Assembly: GCF_027913215.1 (NCBI RefSeq)
Contig: NZ_CP115784.1
Coordinates: 1,736,001 to 1,800,000, forward strand
Reading direction: 5' to 3'
Source: Paracoccus aerodenitrificans
GTDB taxonomy: Bacteria; Pseudomonadota; Alphaproteobacteria; Rhodobacterales; Rhodobacteraceae
DNA length: 64,000 nt
Part shown: positions 7,802 to 16,635 of the stretch, one piece after another
How the letters are laid out: every line of letters begins with the position of its first letter
Position numbering within the stretch: the stretch's first letter is position 1
Program-made: the position numbers and the translations under genes
Notes under the pieces: model-generated
Database searches by the model: none
Told to the model about the DNA's origin: nothing
Seen by the model: the letters and a program-made list of their open reading frames with translations, nothing else

Positions 7802-8566
7802 ATGAAAAACAGATATTTCGCCGCCGCCGTGATCGCCGCCCTGTCCGCAGGGCCGGTGGTCGCACAGGAATCCGATACGCTACGCGTCGGCATGTCGGGG
7901 GGATATTTCCCCTTCACCTTCGTCAGCCAGAATGAGCTTCAGGGCTTCGAGGTCGATGTGATGAATGCCGTCGGCGAAGAAGCCGGGCTGGAAATCGAGT
8001 TCGAAACCATGTCCTTCTCTGGGCTGATCGGTGCGCTTGAGGCCGGACGCATCGACACGATTGCCAACCAGATCACCATCACCCCGGAACGCGAAGCGGC
8101 ATTCCTGTTCACCCAGCCTTATGTCATCGACGGGGCTCAGGTCGTCACGCGCGAAGGCAATGACGAGATCGACGGGGTGGATTCGCTGCGCGGCAAGACC
8201 GTCGCGGTCAATCTCGGCTCGAATTTCGAGCAGCTTCTGCGCGAGTTGCCTTTCGCCGATGAGATCAACATCCGCACCTATGAATCGAATATCGAGCAGG
8301 ATACCGCTCTTGGCCGTGTCGATGCCTTCGTGATGGACCGGGTTTCCTCGGCTCAGGTCATCAAGGAAAGCCCGCTGCCGCTGCAACTGGCAGGCAACCC
8401 GTTTTCCGAGATCCGCAACGCGCTGCCCTTCCGCAATGACGAGGAAGGCCGCGAAATGCGTGACCGGGTCGATGCCGCGCTGACCGCATTGCGCGAAGAC
8501 GGCACGCTGACCGAGATTTCGGAAAAATGGTTCGACAGCGACATCACCTCTGCGCCGGAAGAGTGA
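7802..8566 (+). CDS. Amino-acid ABC transporter, periplasmic binding protein
   Basis: 254 aa from the ATG at 7802, preceded by AAGGAG; the frame is open from 7733. The first 21 residues form a Sec signal peptide ending PVVA-QE. The mature part is a SBP_bac_3 domain with LRVGMSGGYFPFTF near the start, a GFEVDVMNAV ligand-loop motif and FMDRVSSAQV-like hinge sequences. It is first in a three-gene operon with a permease 8 bp downstream and an ATPase. Similarity of the partner subunits to Tcy-type cystine systems, and the operator shared with the sulfate locus, make cystine or another sulfur amino acid a reasonable guess. Confidence 0.9.
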   Translation: MKNRYFAAAVIAALSAGPVVAQESDTLRVGMSGGYFPFTFVSQNELQGFEVDVMNAVGEEAGLEIEFETMSFSGLIGALEAGRIDTIANQITITPEREAAFLFTQPYVIDGAQVVTREGNDEIDGVDSLRGKTVAVNLGSNFEQLLRELPFADEINIRTYESNIEQDTALGRVDAFVMDRVSSAQVIKESPLPLQLAGNPFSEIRNALPFRNDEEGREMRDRVDAALTALREDGTLTEISEKWFDSDITSAPEE

Positions 8567-8574
8567 TCTGACAT

Positions 8575-9249
8575 ATGCGGGCACTTGACCTCGACTATAT
8601 GCTGGGGCTGGTGCCCGTTATTCTGGGCTATGTTCCGCTGACGCTGTTCATGGCGGTGATGGCGATGCTGATGGCGCTGATCCTCGCCTCGATGCTGGCG
8701 GTCGAGCGGGTTTTCAGGGTGCCGGTGCTGGACTGGCTGGTGATGCTGTTCATCAGTTTTTTCCGTGGCACGCCGCTGCTGGTGCAGCTTTTCCTGTTCT
8801 ATTACGGGCTACCGCAGGTCCTGGCCTTCCTGACCCAGATCAACGGGGTGACGGCGGCGATCATGGGGCTTACGCTGCATTTCTCGGCCTATATGGCCGA
8901 AAGCATCCGCGCCGCGATCACCGGCGTCGACCGCAGTCAGTGGGAAGCCGCGCGGTCCATCGGCATGACGCAATGGCAGATGATGCGGCGGATCATCCTG
9001 CCGCAGGCGACGCGAGTGGCCGCGCCAACTCTGGTCAATTACTTCATCGACATGATCAAAAGCACCTCACTTGCCTTCACCCTCGGCGTCACGGAAATGA
9101 TGGGCGCGGCGCAGAAAGAGGCGGCGGGCAGCTTTCTATATTTCGAGGCATTCCTTGTCGTGGCGATTATCTACTGGATCATCGTCGAGGTGCTGAGCCA
9201 GGGCCAGAAGCGGCTGGAGATCTTCCTGAACAGGGCCTATGCACGATGA
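8575..9249 (+). CDS. Amino-acid ABC transporter permease (HisMQ type)
   Basis: 224 aa with about five transmembrane helices. The EAA-loop region WEAARSIGMTQWQMMRRIIL is the ATPase-coupling motif, preceded by FFRGTPLLVQLFLFYYGLP, the classic polar-amino-acid permease sequence. It starts 8 bp after the binding-protein stop and overlaps the ATPase gene by ATGA. One permease per operon implies a homodimeric pore. Confidence 0.92.
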   Translation: MRALDLDYMLGLVPVILGYVPLTLFMAVMAMLMALILASMLAVERVFRVPVLDWLVMLFISFFRGTPLLVQLFLFYYGLPQVLAFLTQINGVTAAIMGLTLHFSAYMAESIRAAITGVDRSQWEAARSIGMTQWQMMRRIILPQATRVAAPTLVNYFIDMIKSTSLAFTLGVTEMMGAAQKEAAGSFLYFEAFLVVAIIYWIIVEVLSQGQKRLEIFLNRAYAR

Positions 9250-9980
9250 TAGATATTCGCAACCTGTCCAAAAGCTTCGGCGAAACCGCTGTTTTGCGCG
9301 ATATCGACCTGCATATCGAACAGGGCGAACGCGTGGTTGTGATCGGCCCGTCCGGGACGGGAAAATCCACCCTGCTGCGCTGCATCAATTTCCTCGACCG
9401 GCCCGAGACAGGGCTGATCACCATTGGCGATCTGACGGTCGACGCCGCAAAGGCCAGCAGACGCGATATTCTGGCGCTGCGTCGGCGCAGCTCTTTCGTG
9501 TTCCAGAATTACGCGCTTTTCGCCAACAAGACCGCGAAAGAGAATATCATGGAGGCGCTGACCGTCGTTCAGGGCAAACCCCGGGCCGAGGCAGAACGCG
9601 CGGCGCTTGATGTGCTGGAGGAAACCGGGCTTGCCGACAAGGCCGACAGCTATCCCTCGGCGCTTTCGGGCGGGCAGCAGCAGCGCGTCGGGATCGGCCG
9701 GGCGATGGCGATCAATGCCGGGCTGATGCTGTTCGACGAACCCACCTCGGCCCTGGACCCGGAATGGGTGGGCGAGGTTCTCGACCTGATGCGCCGCGTG
9801 GCCGAGCAGCGCCAGACCATGCTGATCGTCACCCATGAGATGCAGTTCGCCCGCGAAATCGCAGACCGCGTGGTATTCATGGATGAGGGCCGCATCGTCG
9901 AAACCGCACCGCCGGATCAGCTTTTCGGCGCCCCGAAAGATCCGCGCCTGCAGAAATTCCTGAGCCGCGTCGGCGCATGA
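9246..9980 (+). CDS. Amino-acid ABC transporter ATP-binding protein
   Basis: 244 aa from the ATG at 9246, which overlaps the permease stop. Walker A GPSGTGKST, Q-loop FQNYALF, signature LSGGQQQRVGIGRAM, Walker B LMLFDEPTSALDP and the switch His in IVTHEM are intact. The segment NFLDRPETGLITIGD and the FANKTAKENI element resemble TcyC/TcyN cystine ATPases more than GlnQ, which is weak support for a sulfur amino-acid substrate. Confidence 0.93.
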   Translation: MIDIRNLSKSFGETAVLRDIDLHIEQGERVVVIGPSGTGKSTLLRCINFLDRPETGLITIGDLTVDAAKASRRDILALRRRSSFVFQNYALFANKTAKENIMEALTVVQGKPRAEAERAALDVLEETGLADKADSYPSALSGGQQQRVGIGRAMAINAGLMLFDEPTSALDPEWVGEVLDLMRRVAEQRQTMLIVTHEMQFAREIADRVVFMDEGRIVETAPPDQLFGAPKDPRLQKFLSRVGA

Positions 9981-9989
9981 ACCCAGAAT

Positions 9990-11600
9990 CTAGCGCAGAA
10001 GCGGAAGCTGCGACATCAGCTCTGCGATCTGTTCATCGGACAACCCCAGATCGGGCATAGCGGTGCCCGGCGCGAAACCTTGCGGGGCACGCAGATAGGC
10101 CTCAAGCGCTTCCTGCGTCCATGTCTGTGCGCGTCTGGCCAGCAGTCCTTCGCTGTAGCCGTCATAATCCTCGGCAGATGCGATAGGCCTGCCCAGAATA
10201 TTGCGCAGATGCGGGGCAGCGGGTGAGGATACGGGATAGTTCACATTGTGGCAGGAACCGCACTCCGCCAACGCGTTCAGATTGGTGTTCAGCCCGGTAT
10301 CGCTGCTGACCAGATCCAGATCCTCCACCGGGTCAAGAAGGATTACCTTGCCACTATCCGTGACAAGGGCCATCTGCCCCTGAATAATCGCCAGATCGCG
10401 GAGCCGGTCACCGATATAGATCTGTTCGGTATAGCTGCCGGTTTTCCACCGCCTCACCCGGAACAACGACCGCGCTTTCAGTGTGGCCACCATCAGATCA
10501 CCATCCCATGCCTCGTGAAAATCATGGACATGGATCACATCGCTGATCCCGGGACTGGGCAGATACGCCTCAATCGGCGCGGTATAACCGCCGTGATCCT
10601 CTTCCGGGTCAAGGGGTTTAGAGGGGAAGCGATATGTCCCGTAAACCGTGCCCATCGAGACATTTGGCCAGCCGTAATTCCCACCCTGCCGGATAAGATT
10701 GATCTCATCCCCGCCCTTGGCGGCATGCTCGGTCGAGATCAGTTCGCCATCCGGGGAAAGAGACAGGCCCTGCTGGTTGCGGTGGCCCATCGAGATTATC
10801 CGACTTTCACCCGTTTTCCGATCAATTCTCAGGATCTTTCCCAGATCGCTGTCAGGCGATTGCGGCGGCGGCACCGCTCCGGAATAGACATTGCCGATTC
10901 CGTTAAGGCTGTAATCGCCTACCGTCACGATCAGGTTGTCGTCGCCCGGATCATGGACCATCGCGCCGCCCCCTGCACGCGCGGCATGTCCGTTTTCCAG
11001 CGAAAAGCTGCGGCTTCGAAACAGCGGCTCATCCACTGCGACAATATCACCCGCAGTTTCAGCCCGCTGCATGGGTATACGGCTGATAACCAGAGATTTA
11101 TTAAAACCCGTCCGGTCTTCCTGCCCATAAGAGACATACCACTCGCGCCCCGAACCGGCGTCGACCGAGACAAGGTCATAGATATCATCCAGCATCGCCC
11201 CATCAGGCCGGGCCAGCCGACCGATCTGACGCACGCAGCCGGCATCCTGGCATGAACCTATGGCAATCCTGAACAGCACCCCATCGGATGAGAGCAGCAC
11301 GGCGGCGTCGCCACCTGCCGGTGCAAGCGCCACCATCTGCAAGGGCGCTCCGTCCTCGCGTGTGATCTGGAAGTCAGTCTGCCGCAGCGGCAACAGAGTC
11401 GAGTCAAGCAGGGCGCGGTCGCTCAGATCAAGATGCAGTTGCGGCGCGGGAGGAACGGGTTCGTTCGGCGCGAGATACCTGACGGTTTTAACGATACCGT
11501 CGAAGATGAAATTCTTTCTGAACCCCGAGTAAAATCCAACACAGAATGCAATTGCAGCAATTGCAATAGCGACAAGAGATGCCCGCAGAAACCTACTCAT
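9990..11600 (-). CDS. PQQ-dependent sugar dehydrogenase with C-terminal cytochrome c
   Basis: 536 aa from the ATG at 11600; an ATG at 11621 is also in frame. One N-terminal membrane helix (about residues 5-25) acts as an uncleaved anchor. The middle is a six-bladed GDH/HHIP-type beta-propeller with GHRNQQGLSLSPDGEL and GGDEINLIRQGGNYGWP, the quinoprotein glucose/sorbosone dehydrogenase signature. The last 110 residues hold a single CGSCH haem c motif and a late Met in GTAMPDLGLS as probable axial ligand. Substrate oxidation in the periplasm with electron transfer to the fused cytochrome is inferred. No pqq genes are in the window. Confidence 0.82.
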   Translation of the reverse strand: MSRFLRASLVAIAIAAIAFCVGFYSGFRKNFIFDGIVKTVRYLAPNEPVPPAPQLHLDLSDRALLDSTLLPLRQTDFQITREDGAPLQMVALAPAGGDAAVLLSSDGVLFRIAIGSCQDAGCVRQIGRLARPDGAMLDDIYDLVSVDAGSGREWYVSYGQEDRTGFNKSLVISRIPMQRAETAGDIVAVDEPLFRSRSFSLENGHAARAGGGAMVHDPGDDNLIVTVGDYSLNGIGNVYSGAVPPPQSPDSDLGKILRIDRKTGESRIISMGHRNQQGLSLSPDGELISTEHAAKGGDEINLIRQGGNYGWPNVSMGTVYGTYRFPSKPLDPEEDHGGYTAPIEAYLPSPGISDVIHVHDFHEAWDGDLMVATLKARSLFRVRRWKTGSYTEQIYIGDRLRDLAIIQGQMALVTDSGKVILLDPVEDLDLVSSDTGLNTNLNALAECGSCHNVNYPVSSPAAPHLRNILGRPIASAEDYDGYSEGLLARRAQTWTQEALEAYLRAPQGFAPGTAMPDLGLSDEQIAELMSQLPLLR

Positions 11601-11750
11601 TAAAACATTCCACATAAACATTACTTAAAATTCATAGTTCTTTAAGCGCGGTATAATTTCCAGAAAAATCTGCCCGATCAGAGGTTTCCGGAAGTTTTTT
11701 ATCTGCGCAAGACACAGATTATATCCAACTGAATTTCTTGGAAACAACTC

Positions 11751-13067
11751 TCAGAACAGAGATGCGCTATGCCTTTTTTTTCGAAATCCGAAGATGCATC
11801 CGACGGTCCAGAAAAGATTAAACAAAAGGTTGCTGAAGGCCGCACCCTCGACGCCGAAATAATGCACCATCGGCAGAAAGCTGGCCGCGAACAGAATTGT
11901 CGAGCCGAGCGTAACCAGCACCAGCAGCCGATCCTTGCCCATGCTCAGCAGAGCCGGATTTAGTACGACACCTGATGCAAGGACAATCGAAGAGATCAGC
12001 AGGATGTTCATCACCGGACCGGCCTCGGCGAATTCCTGCCCGAACACGGTAATGATAATCGGCTCGATATTCAGCATCACCGGTATGGCAATGACCAGTT
12101 GCAGTCCCAGAATTCCAAGCGAGACAATGATAACCAGCCGCCTGAACGCGGCGATCCTGCCTTCCTCCCACAGCCGGGCAAGCTCGGGATAGATCGTCTG
12201 CCGCACCGGCGCGGCCAGCTTGCTGACCCGATTCATCACCCGCTTGCCAAGCTGATACATCCCGACCGCCGCCGGGTTCATCATCGCCCCCAGAACAAGC
12301 ACATCGAAACGGTTGGTCGATTGGCGGAGGATAACGTTGAAATTCGAGTTCCAGAGCAAGCGCAGGAAGCCGGGATTTTCCCGAATGGCTGCAAGACCGT
12401 TCGCCGCGAGAACACCTTCATAGCCGCGCCCATGCAGGATGCGGATGGCGAAAAACAGCGCGGTGATACCTTCGATGAGGCTTTGCAGAAAGAGAATCAC
12501 CAGAAACGCCCATATTCCCCATCCGCCCTGCCAGGCAAGAGCAGTGAGCCCCACCCTCAGAATGGCCGAGGCGAAGTCGATCTTCGCCAGAATGTCGAAC
12601 CGGTCAAACACGCGCAGTATCGCAACCGCTGTCGGCCGAAAGGAAAAAAACAGCCCCGCAGCCACAAGATAGATGTAACGTGGCCCCTCTTCTGCAGGCA
12701 GACCGACCATTGGAGCCACCAAGCCCGCCAGCAGGATACAGATCATCCCGGCCAGAAACCCACCCGCCGCGTCGATCATCAGGGAGAGCTTCACCAGACG
12801 CAGCAGGGCGGCGCGGTCGTCATTGACCTCGGCCCGGATCGCGAAACGGATGACCGCCTGCCAAGGTTCAAGCCGAACGATCAGATCGACCACCCTGACA
12901 AATGTCTCAACAAGGGCCAGCATCCCCAGCCCTGCCGGGCCAAGCGCCCGGGCCGAGATGAAAAGCGTGATCACAGCAGCGGCGGAGATAAAAGCCTGGC
13001 TCGCGAAAGTCCACGACATGTTGCGCGCGAGCCTTGAACGCAATGTCCCGGACAAATTGTCAGCCAT
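11751..13067 (-). CDS. Lipopolysaccharide/polysaccharide flippase (Wzx-like)
   Basis: 438 aa with 12 or more hydrophobic helices, starting SWTFASQAFISAAAVITLFI, which is typical of the MOP/polysaccharide-transporter family. A conserved cytoplasmic stretch NFNVILRQSTNRFDVLVLGA lies mid-protein. It probably moves a lipid-linked glycan or teichoic-type repeat across the inner membrane. It is divergent from the GtrA/dideoxyhexose operon across a 720-bp gap and may serve the same surface glycan. Confidence 0.85.
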   Translation of the reverse strand: MADNLSGTLRSRLARNMSWTFASQAFISAAAVITLFISARALGPAGLGMLALVETFVRVVDLIVRLEPWQAVIRFAIRAEVNDDRAALLRLVKLSLMIDAAGGFLAGMICILLAGLVAPMVGLPAEEGPRYIYLVAAGLFFSFRPTAVAILRVFDRFDILAKIDFASAILRVGLTALAWQGGWGIWAFLVILFLQSLIEGITALFFAIRILHGRGYEGVLAANGLAAIRENPGFLRLLWNSNFNVILRQSTNRFDVLVLGAMMNPAAVGMYQLGKRVMNRVSKLAAPVRQTIYPELARLWEEGRIAAFRRLVIIVSLGILGLQLVIAIPVMLNIEPIIITVFGQEFAEAGPVMNILLISSIVLASGVVLNPALLSMGKDRLLVLVTLGSTILFAASFLPMVHYFGVEGAAFSNLLFNLFWTVGCIFGFRKKRHSASLF

Positions 13068-13789
13068 GCTTCAACATTATACCGCGCAACAAGCAGAAAT
13101 CGTTAACCGACCGACATACGGCCAAAGGGAATCTGGATCAGATACGGGACATTTGTCCAGACCGGATTTTGCTTTGAGATAAATATATCGGCCATGTTCC
13201 TGGGCGTGATCGTCGGATGACGCCTGGTCAGCCCGCCGACGCAAGGGCCGGATCAGACATATTCTGACCGGCAATGCGATTCGTTTTGGATGAATTGCGG
13301 AGTACCTCTGCCATTCTGCGATCAAATCCATGCAGGATATTGATAAATATTTATTAATCTTCTGATTGCCCACGGCTTCGGTTCAGGCAGGCTGCAGCGC
13401 AGAGCGCGCTCGGTGTGCCAGAAATTCTGCGCATCTGGCCTCTGAACCAGACGCAGCCACAGATTATGATGGCTTGGTATAATCTGTCGTGACGCAGAAA
13501 CCCTTCAGCCTGCACAAGGCTGCACTGCCGAAAGCTGGGATGTTCTCGCTGGCTGCGTCGCCGTCTCCTGCAACCTTACCGGGTTTTTCGTTGCCAAGCG
13601 GAGAATTCCCTGCATATTGCTCAGAACCGCACCTGTTTTGTTCGGTGCCGTATTTAGTGTTGTAAAGATTGTCATGGTACAGTTACGAGTGCCCGCCGGA
13701 TATTGGCGGAATATATCCCGGAGCAGTTTCCCGGACTGCTTGGATCGCCTCAGCGCCACATCCTTGCAGTACAGGGACGCAGGTGCGTG
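13068..13789. other. Intergenic region upstream of the surface-sugar operon
   Basis: 722 bp between divergent genes, visibly more AT-rich than the neighbours. The possible reading frames lack family similarity and codon bias. It holds a 9-bp inverted repeat, ACAGATTAT at 13459-13467 and ATAATCTGT at 13479-13487. It probably contains both promoters and may be transfer-derived DNA. Confidence 0.5.
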
Positions 13790-14206
13790 ATGGTTTCGTT
13801 TCAACGCTCTCCCAAATGCAGGCCGTCCACGCCGGAAACCATGTTGCGTTTTCTTGTCGCCGGTGTGGTGAACACGGTGGTCGGATATGGAATCTATGCC
13901 GCTGCCGTGCTGTCCGGTGCATCTGCTCAGCTTGCGCTTTTGGTGCAGTTCGTCTTGGGCGCGTTGTGGAATTTTCGCCTGCATTCACGGATGGTTTTTC
14001 TGGTAGAGGGTTGGGGACGGCTTCCCGCCTATCTCACCAGCTATCTGCTGCTTTACGCTGGCAACGCATTGGCGCTTCGCGTGGTTCTGGCGCAAGGTGT
14101 CGGACCGCTTTCCGCACAGTTGCTTGTCCTGCCATTCGTGGTTGCCGCGTCCTGGCTGCTGATCGGTCGGGTCATGGGGTTTCGTCAAGGCGGGGGCAGG
14201 ACGTGA
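13790..14206 (+). CDS. GtrA-like membrane protein
   Basis: About 138 aa from an ATG at 13790; an internal ATG at 13841 (MLRFLVAGVVNTVVGYG) is an alternative start and the frame is open from 13703. Four hydrophobic segments and the RFLVAGVVNTVVGYGIYA opening, followed by a basic FRLHSRMVF loop, match the GtrA/DPMS family. GtrA proteins are thought to flip polyprenyl-phosphate-linked sugars. The stop overlaps the next gene's GTG start, and a GtrB-like transferase is encoded at 20025 in the same operon. Confidence 0.85.
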   Translation: MVSFQRSPKCRPSTPETMLRFLVAGVVNTVVGYGIYAAAVLSGASAQLALLVQFVLGALWNFRLHSRMVFLVEGWGRLPAYLTSYLLLYAGNALALRVVLAQGVGPLSAQLLVLPFVVAASWLLIGRVMGFRQGGGRT

Positions 14207-15835
14207 CCTCTGGTATCCATACCGCCGGGAGCACCGTCAATACGCGTATGAGGACGGCGTTTAAGATCGCTGTCGGAGTCGTTGGCCTTGTGCTGCTGGC
14301 AGGTCTCGCGGGTCGTCTTTTCAGCTACGAGCTGCGCCGAGATGAATTCATGTTCATTCCGCCTGCGGCTCTTCTGGGCGATTATGAGCTGTATCGCGAA
14401 CTGTTTTTCAATCAGCCACCCTATTCGGTCTGGCTGTTCCGCACTGCGCATCTTTTATTGCCGGATCTGGGTCTGCTAGCATCGGCGCGGCTGACAATGC
14501 TGCTGATATGGGTGTTCATGTTGGCTGCGGTCAGGCTGGGTTAGCTGGCGGCTGACACATTCTGGACTGGTCACTCTGTTCGCCCCGGCCAGTCTGATGA
14601 TGACCGATATCCTGCTGGGTCAGACCGGGATGGCGGCAACGAATAACCTGATGCCACTTCCCTTCGCGATTCTGGGCCTCGGCCTGTTTGCAATTGCACT
14701 CACCGAAGAGCGGCTGAACTTCGTGCTGCTCTTTCTCTCCGGAGTGATGCTGGCAATCGGGCCGGGCTTCAAGGTCAGCGCCTTCGCCTTTATCCCCGCC
14801 GTGGCAATCGGATGTTTTCTAGTACCGCGCAACCTGCCCTTCGCCCTGCGCCTCCGGCATATGGTGCTGCCGGTCGGGCTTGGCGGGCTGTTGGGAGCGC
14901 TGCCTCTGATCTGGCTTGCATTGACCCGGACGGATTTATTCTTCGCCCATATCGGCGGATATCACACTGGCCCGCATATCGCCTTCTGGCGCGACAACGC
15001 CATCAGCGAACCCGATTTGGCACTTGGCCTTGCCGCGAAGATTCAGCTTTCCTTCTCGGTCTGGTTTGCCGGCGCGGCAATGCTGTCGGCTTTCATCGCA
15101 GCGCTCGGCTTTGCGACGGTGCGACGTGCGGGACCGGATCACCGACCGGGCTGGACCGCCGACGCCGCGATGATTGTGACGGCAGCGACGATCTGCGCGG
15201 CGCTCTTTGCATTTCTGCCGACTCCGGGCTTTCCGCAATACTATGCGCCGCCTCTTGCCGGGCTGACGGTGCTGACCGCACTTCTCTACCGGGCTTTGCC
15301 GTCAGACAGTCATGCAGCGTTTCGCGGGGCGGTATCTGTTGCGCTTGTCCTCACGTTGCTTGTCGGGTCGCCGCGTCTCGCACTTGGGCTGAATGCGTTG
15401 AGACATCCCGAAAACTTCACAGCGAACCGGGTCGCGCAAGGTGCAGAGCGACTTCGGCAGGCGGTCAAAGATGCCGGGCTTCCGGCAGATGGGCGCGTTG
15501 CTACGCTGTCGCCGATTTATCCCCTTGAGGCAGGGCTGGAGATCTATCCGGAACTGTCTGCCGGATTATTCGGATACCGCGTTACGCCCTATATCGGGCC
15601 GGAACTGGCCGGGAATTATGCTCTGATCAGCCCTGACGGGCTGGCCGGGCTGCTGGATACAGATCCTCCGGTCGCCGTCATGACGGGTTTCGATCCCAGG
15701 CTAGACGACGCATTCAACCAATACGCGCAGTCGCGCGGATATGCTCGCCGTGATTTCCCGGCAATTAACGATCGATACGGCGAGGCAACGCTCTGGCTTG
15801 CGCCGCTTTCAGTTGAAGAAGGAGAGACCCAATGA
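14203..15835 (+). pseudogene. GT-C family membrane glycosyltransferase, frameshifted
   Basis: The coding sequence begins with GTG at 14203 (GTGA overlap with gtrA-like) or ATG at 14248. It runs in one frame to a TAG at 14542-14544 and continues in the next frame to 15835. At the break, GGGTTAGCTGG reads through as RLG-SWRLTHSG if one T is dropped, joining both parts into about 543 residues. The N-terminal loop has RRDEF, the acidic catalytic motif of GT39-like enzymes, and FFNQPPYSVWLF, with about ten helices after it. It should transfer a polyprenyl-phosphate-linked sugar in the periplasm. Either a real null mutation or a sequencing error is possible. The 3' end overlaps rfbF as ATGA. Confidence 0.78.
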
Positions 15836-16635
15836 AGACGATCCTGCTGGCAGGCGGGCTCGGTTCGCGCCTGGCCGAAGAGACTGTGACAATTCCCAAG
15901 CCGATGGTCGAGATTGGCGGTCGCCCGGTCATCGCACGGGTCATGGATATTTACAGCCATTTCGGACAGAGCGAATTCATCGTCGCAGGTGGCTATAAAT
16001 GCATGATGCTGAAGAAGTTCTTCGCCGATTACCACCTGATCGCGAATGATATCAGCGTCGATGTGGATTCCGGCAATTTGGCACTCAAGCCGATCTCGTC
16101 GGGCGGCTGGCGGGTCAGCGTCGTGGATACAGGACCTCTGACCATGACCAGCGGTCGCATCCGCCGTCTGCGCGACTGGATAGGGGATGAGACCTTTATG
16201 GTCACCTATTCCGACGGTCTCGGCAATATCCGGATCGATGAGTTGCTTGAGTTCCACCGCAGCCACGGTCGGCTGGCAACCGTCACTGCGGTGCAGCCCC
16301 CTGCCCGTTTCGGCAATATGGAACTCGGCAAGAATGATCTCGTCCATGCCTTCACCGAGAAGGTGCGCCGCCACGAGACGTGGATCAATGGCGGGTTCTT
16401 CGTGTTTGAGCCGGGCGTATTCGACTATCTCGTCGATGATACCGAGCCACTGGAACAATCGCCGATGGTCAACCTGACCTCGGACGGTCAGCTTATGGCC
16501 TTCAAGCATTGCGGCTTCTGGCACCCGATGGATACAGTGCGCGACCGCAATGCGCTTAATGAGCTTGCCGAACAAAGCCCGCCGCCCTGGCTGGATTTTG
16601 CCGAGATAAGCCCGGCGGCAAGGGCAGTGACCTGA
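15832..16635 (+). CDS. rfbF: Glucose-1-phosphate cytidylyltransferase
   Basis: 267 aa nucleotidyltransferase. The N-terminus KTILLAGGLGSRLAEETVTIPKPMVEIGG is the family signature with the nucleotide-binding GGxGxR loop and the catalytic Lys in PKPM. VTYSDGLGNI supplies a metal-binding Asp and HETWINGGFFVFEP is a cytidylyltransferase-specific segment. It makes CDP-glucose from glucose-1-phosphate and CTP, the entry step to 3,6-dideoxyhexoses. It is translationally coupled to the preceding glycosyltransferase (ATGA) and to rfbG (TGATG). Confidence 0.95.
   Translation: MKTILLAGGLGSRLAEETVTIPKPMVEIGGRPVIARVMDIYSHFGQSEFIVAGGYKCMMLKKFFADYHLIANDISVDVDSGNLALKPISSGGWRVSVVDTGPLTMTSGRIRRLRDWIGDETFMVTYSDGLGNIRIDELLEFHRSHGRLATVTAVQPPARFGNMELGKNDLVHAFTEKVRRHETWINGGFFVFEPGVFDYLVDDTEPLEQSPMVNLTSDGQLMAFKHCGFWHPMDTVRDRNALNELAEQSPPPWLDFAEISPAARAVT

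Noticed and set aside
12099-13037. 312-codon plus-strand frame opposite the flippase
   Set aside because: Very rich in Arg, Gln and His with no hydrophobic or domain pattern; the opposite strand encodes a membrane protein.
13505-13984. Possible minus-strand gene in the gap before the GtrA-like gene
   Set aside because: It overlaps the conserved GtrA-like coding region on the other strand and lacks domain features.
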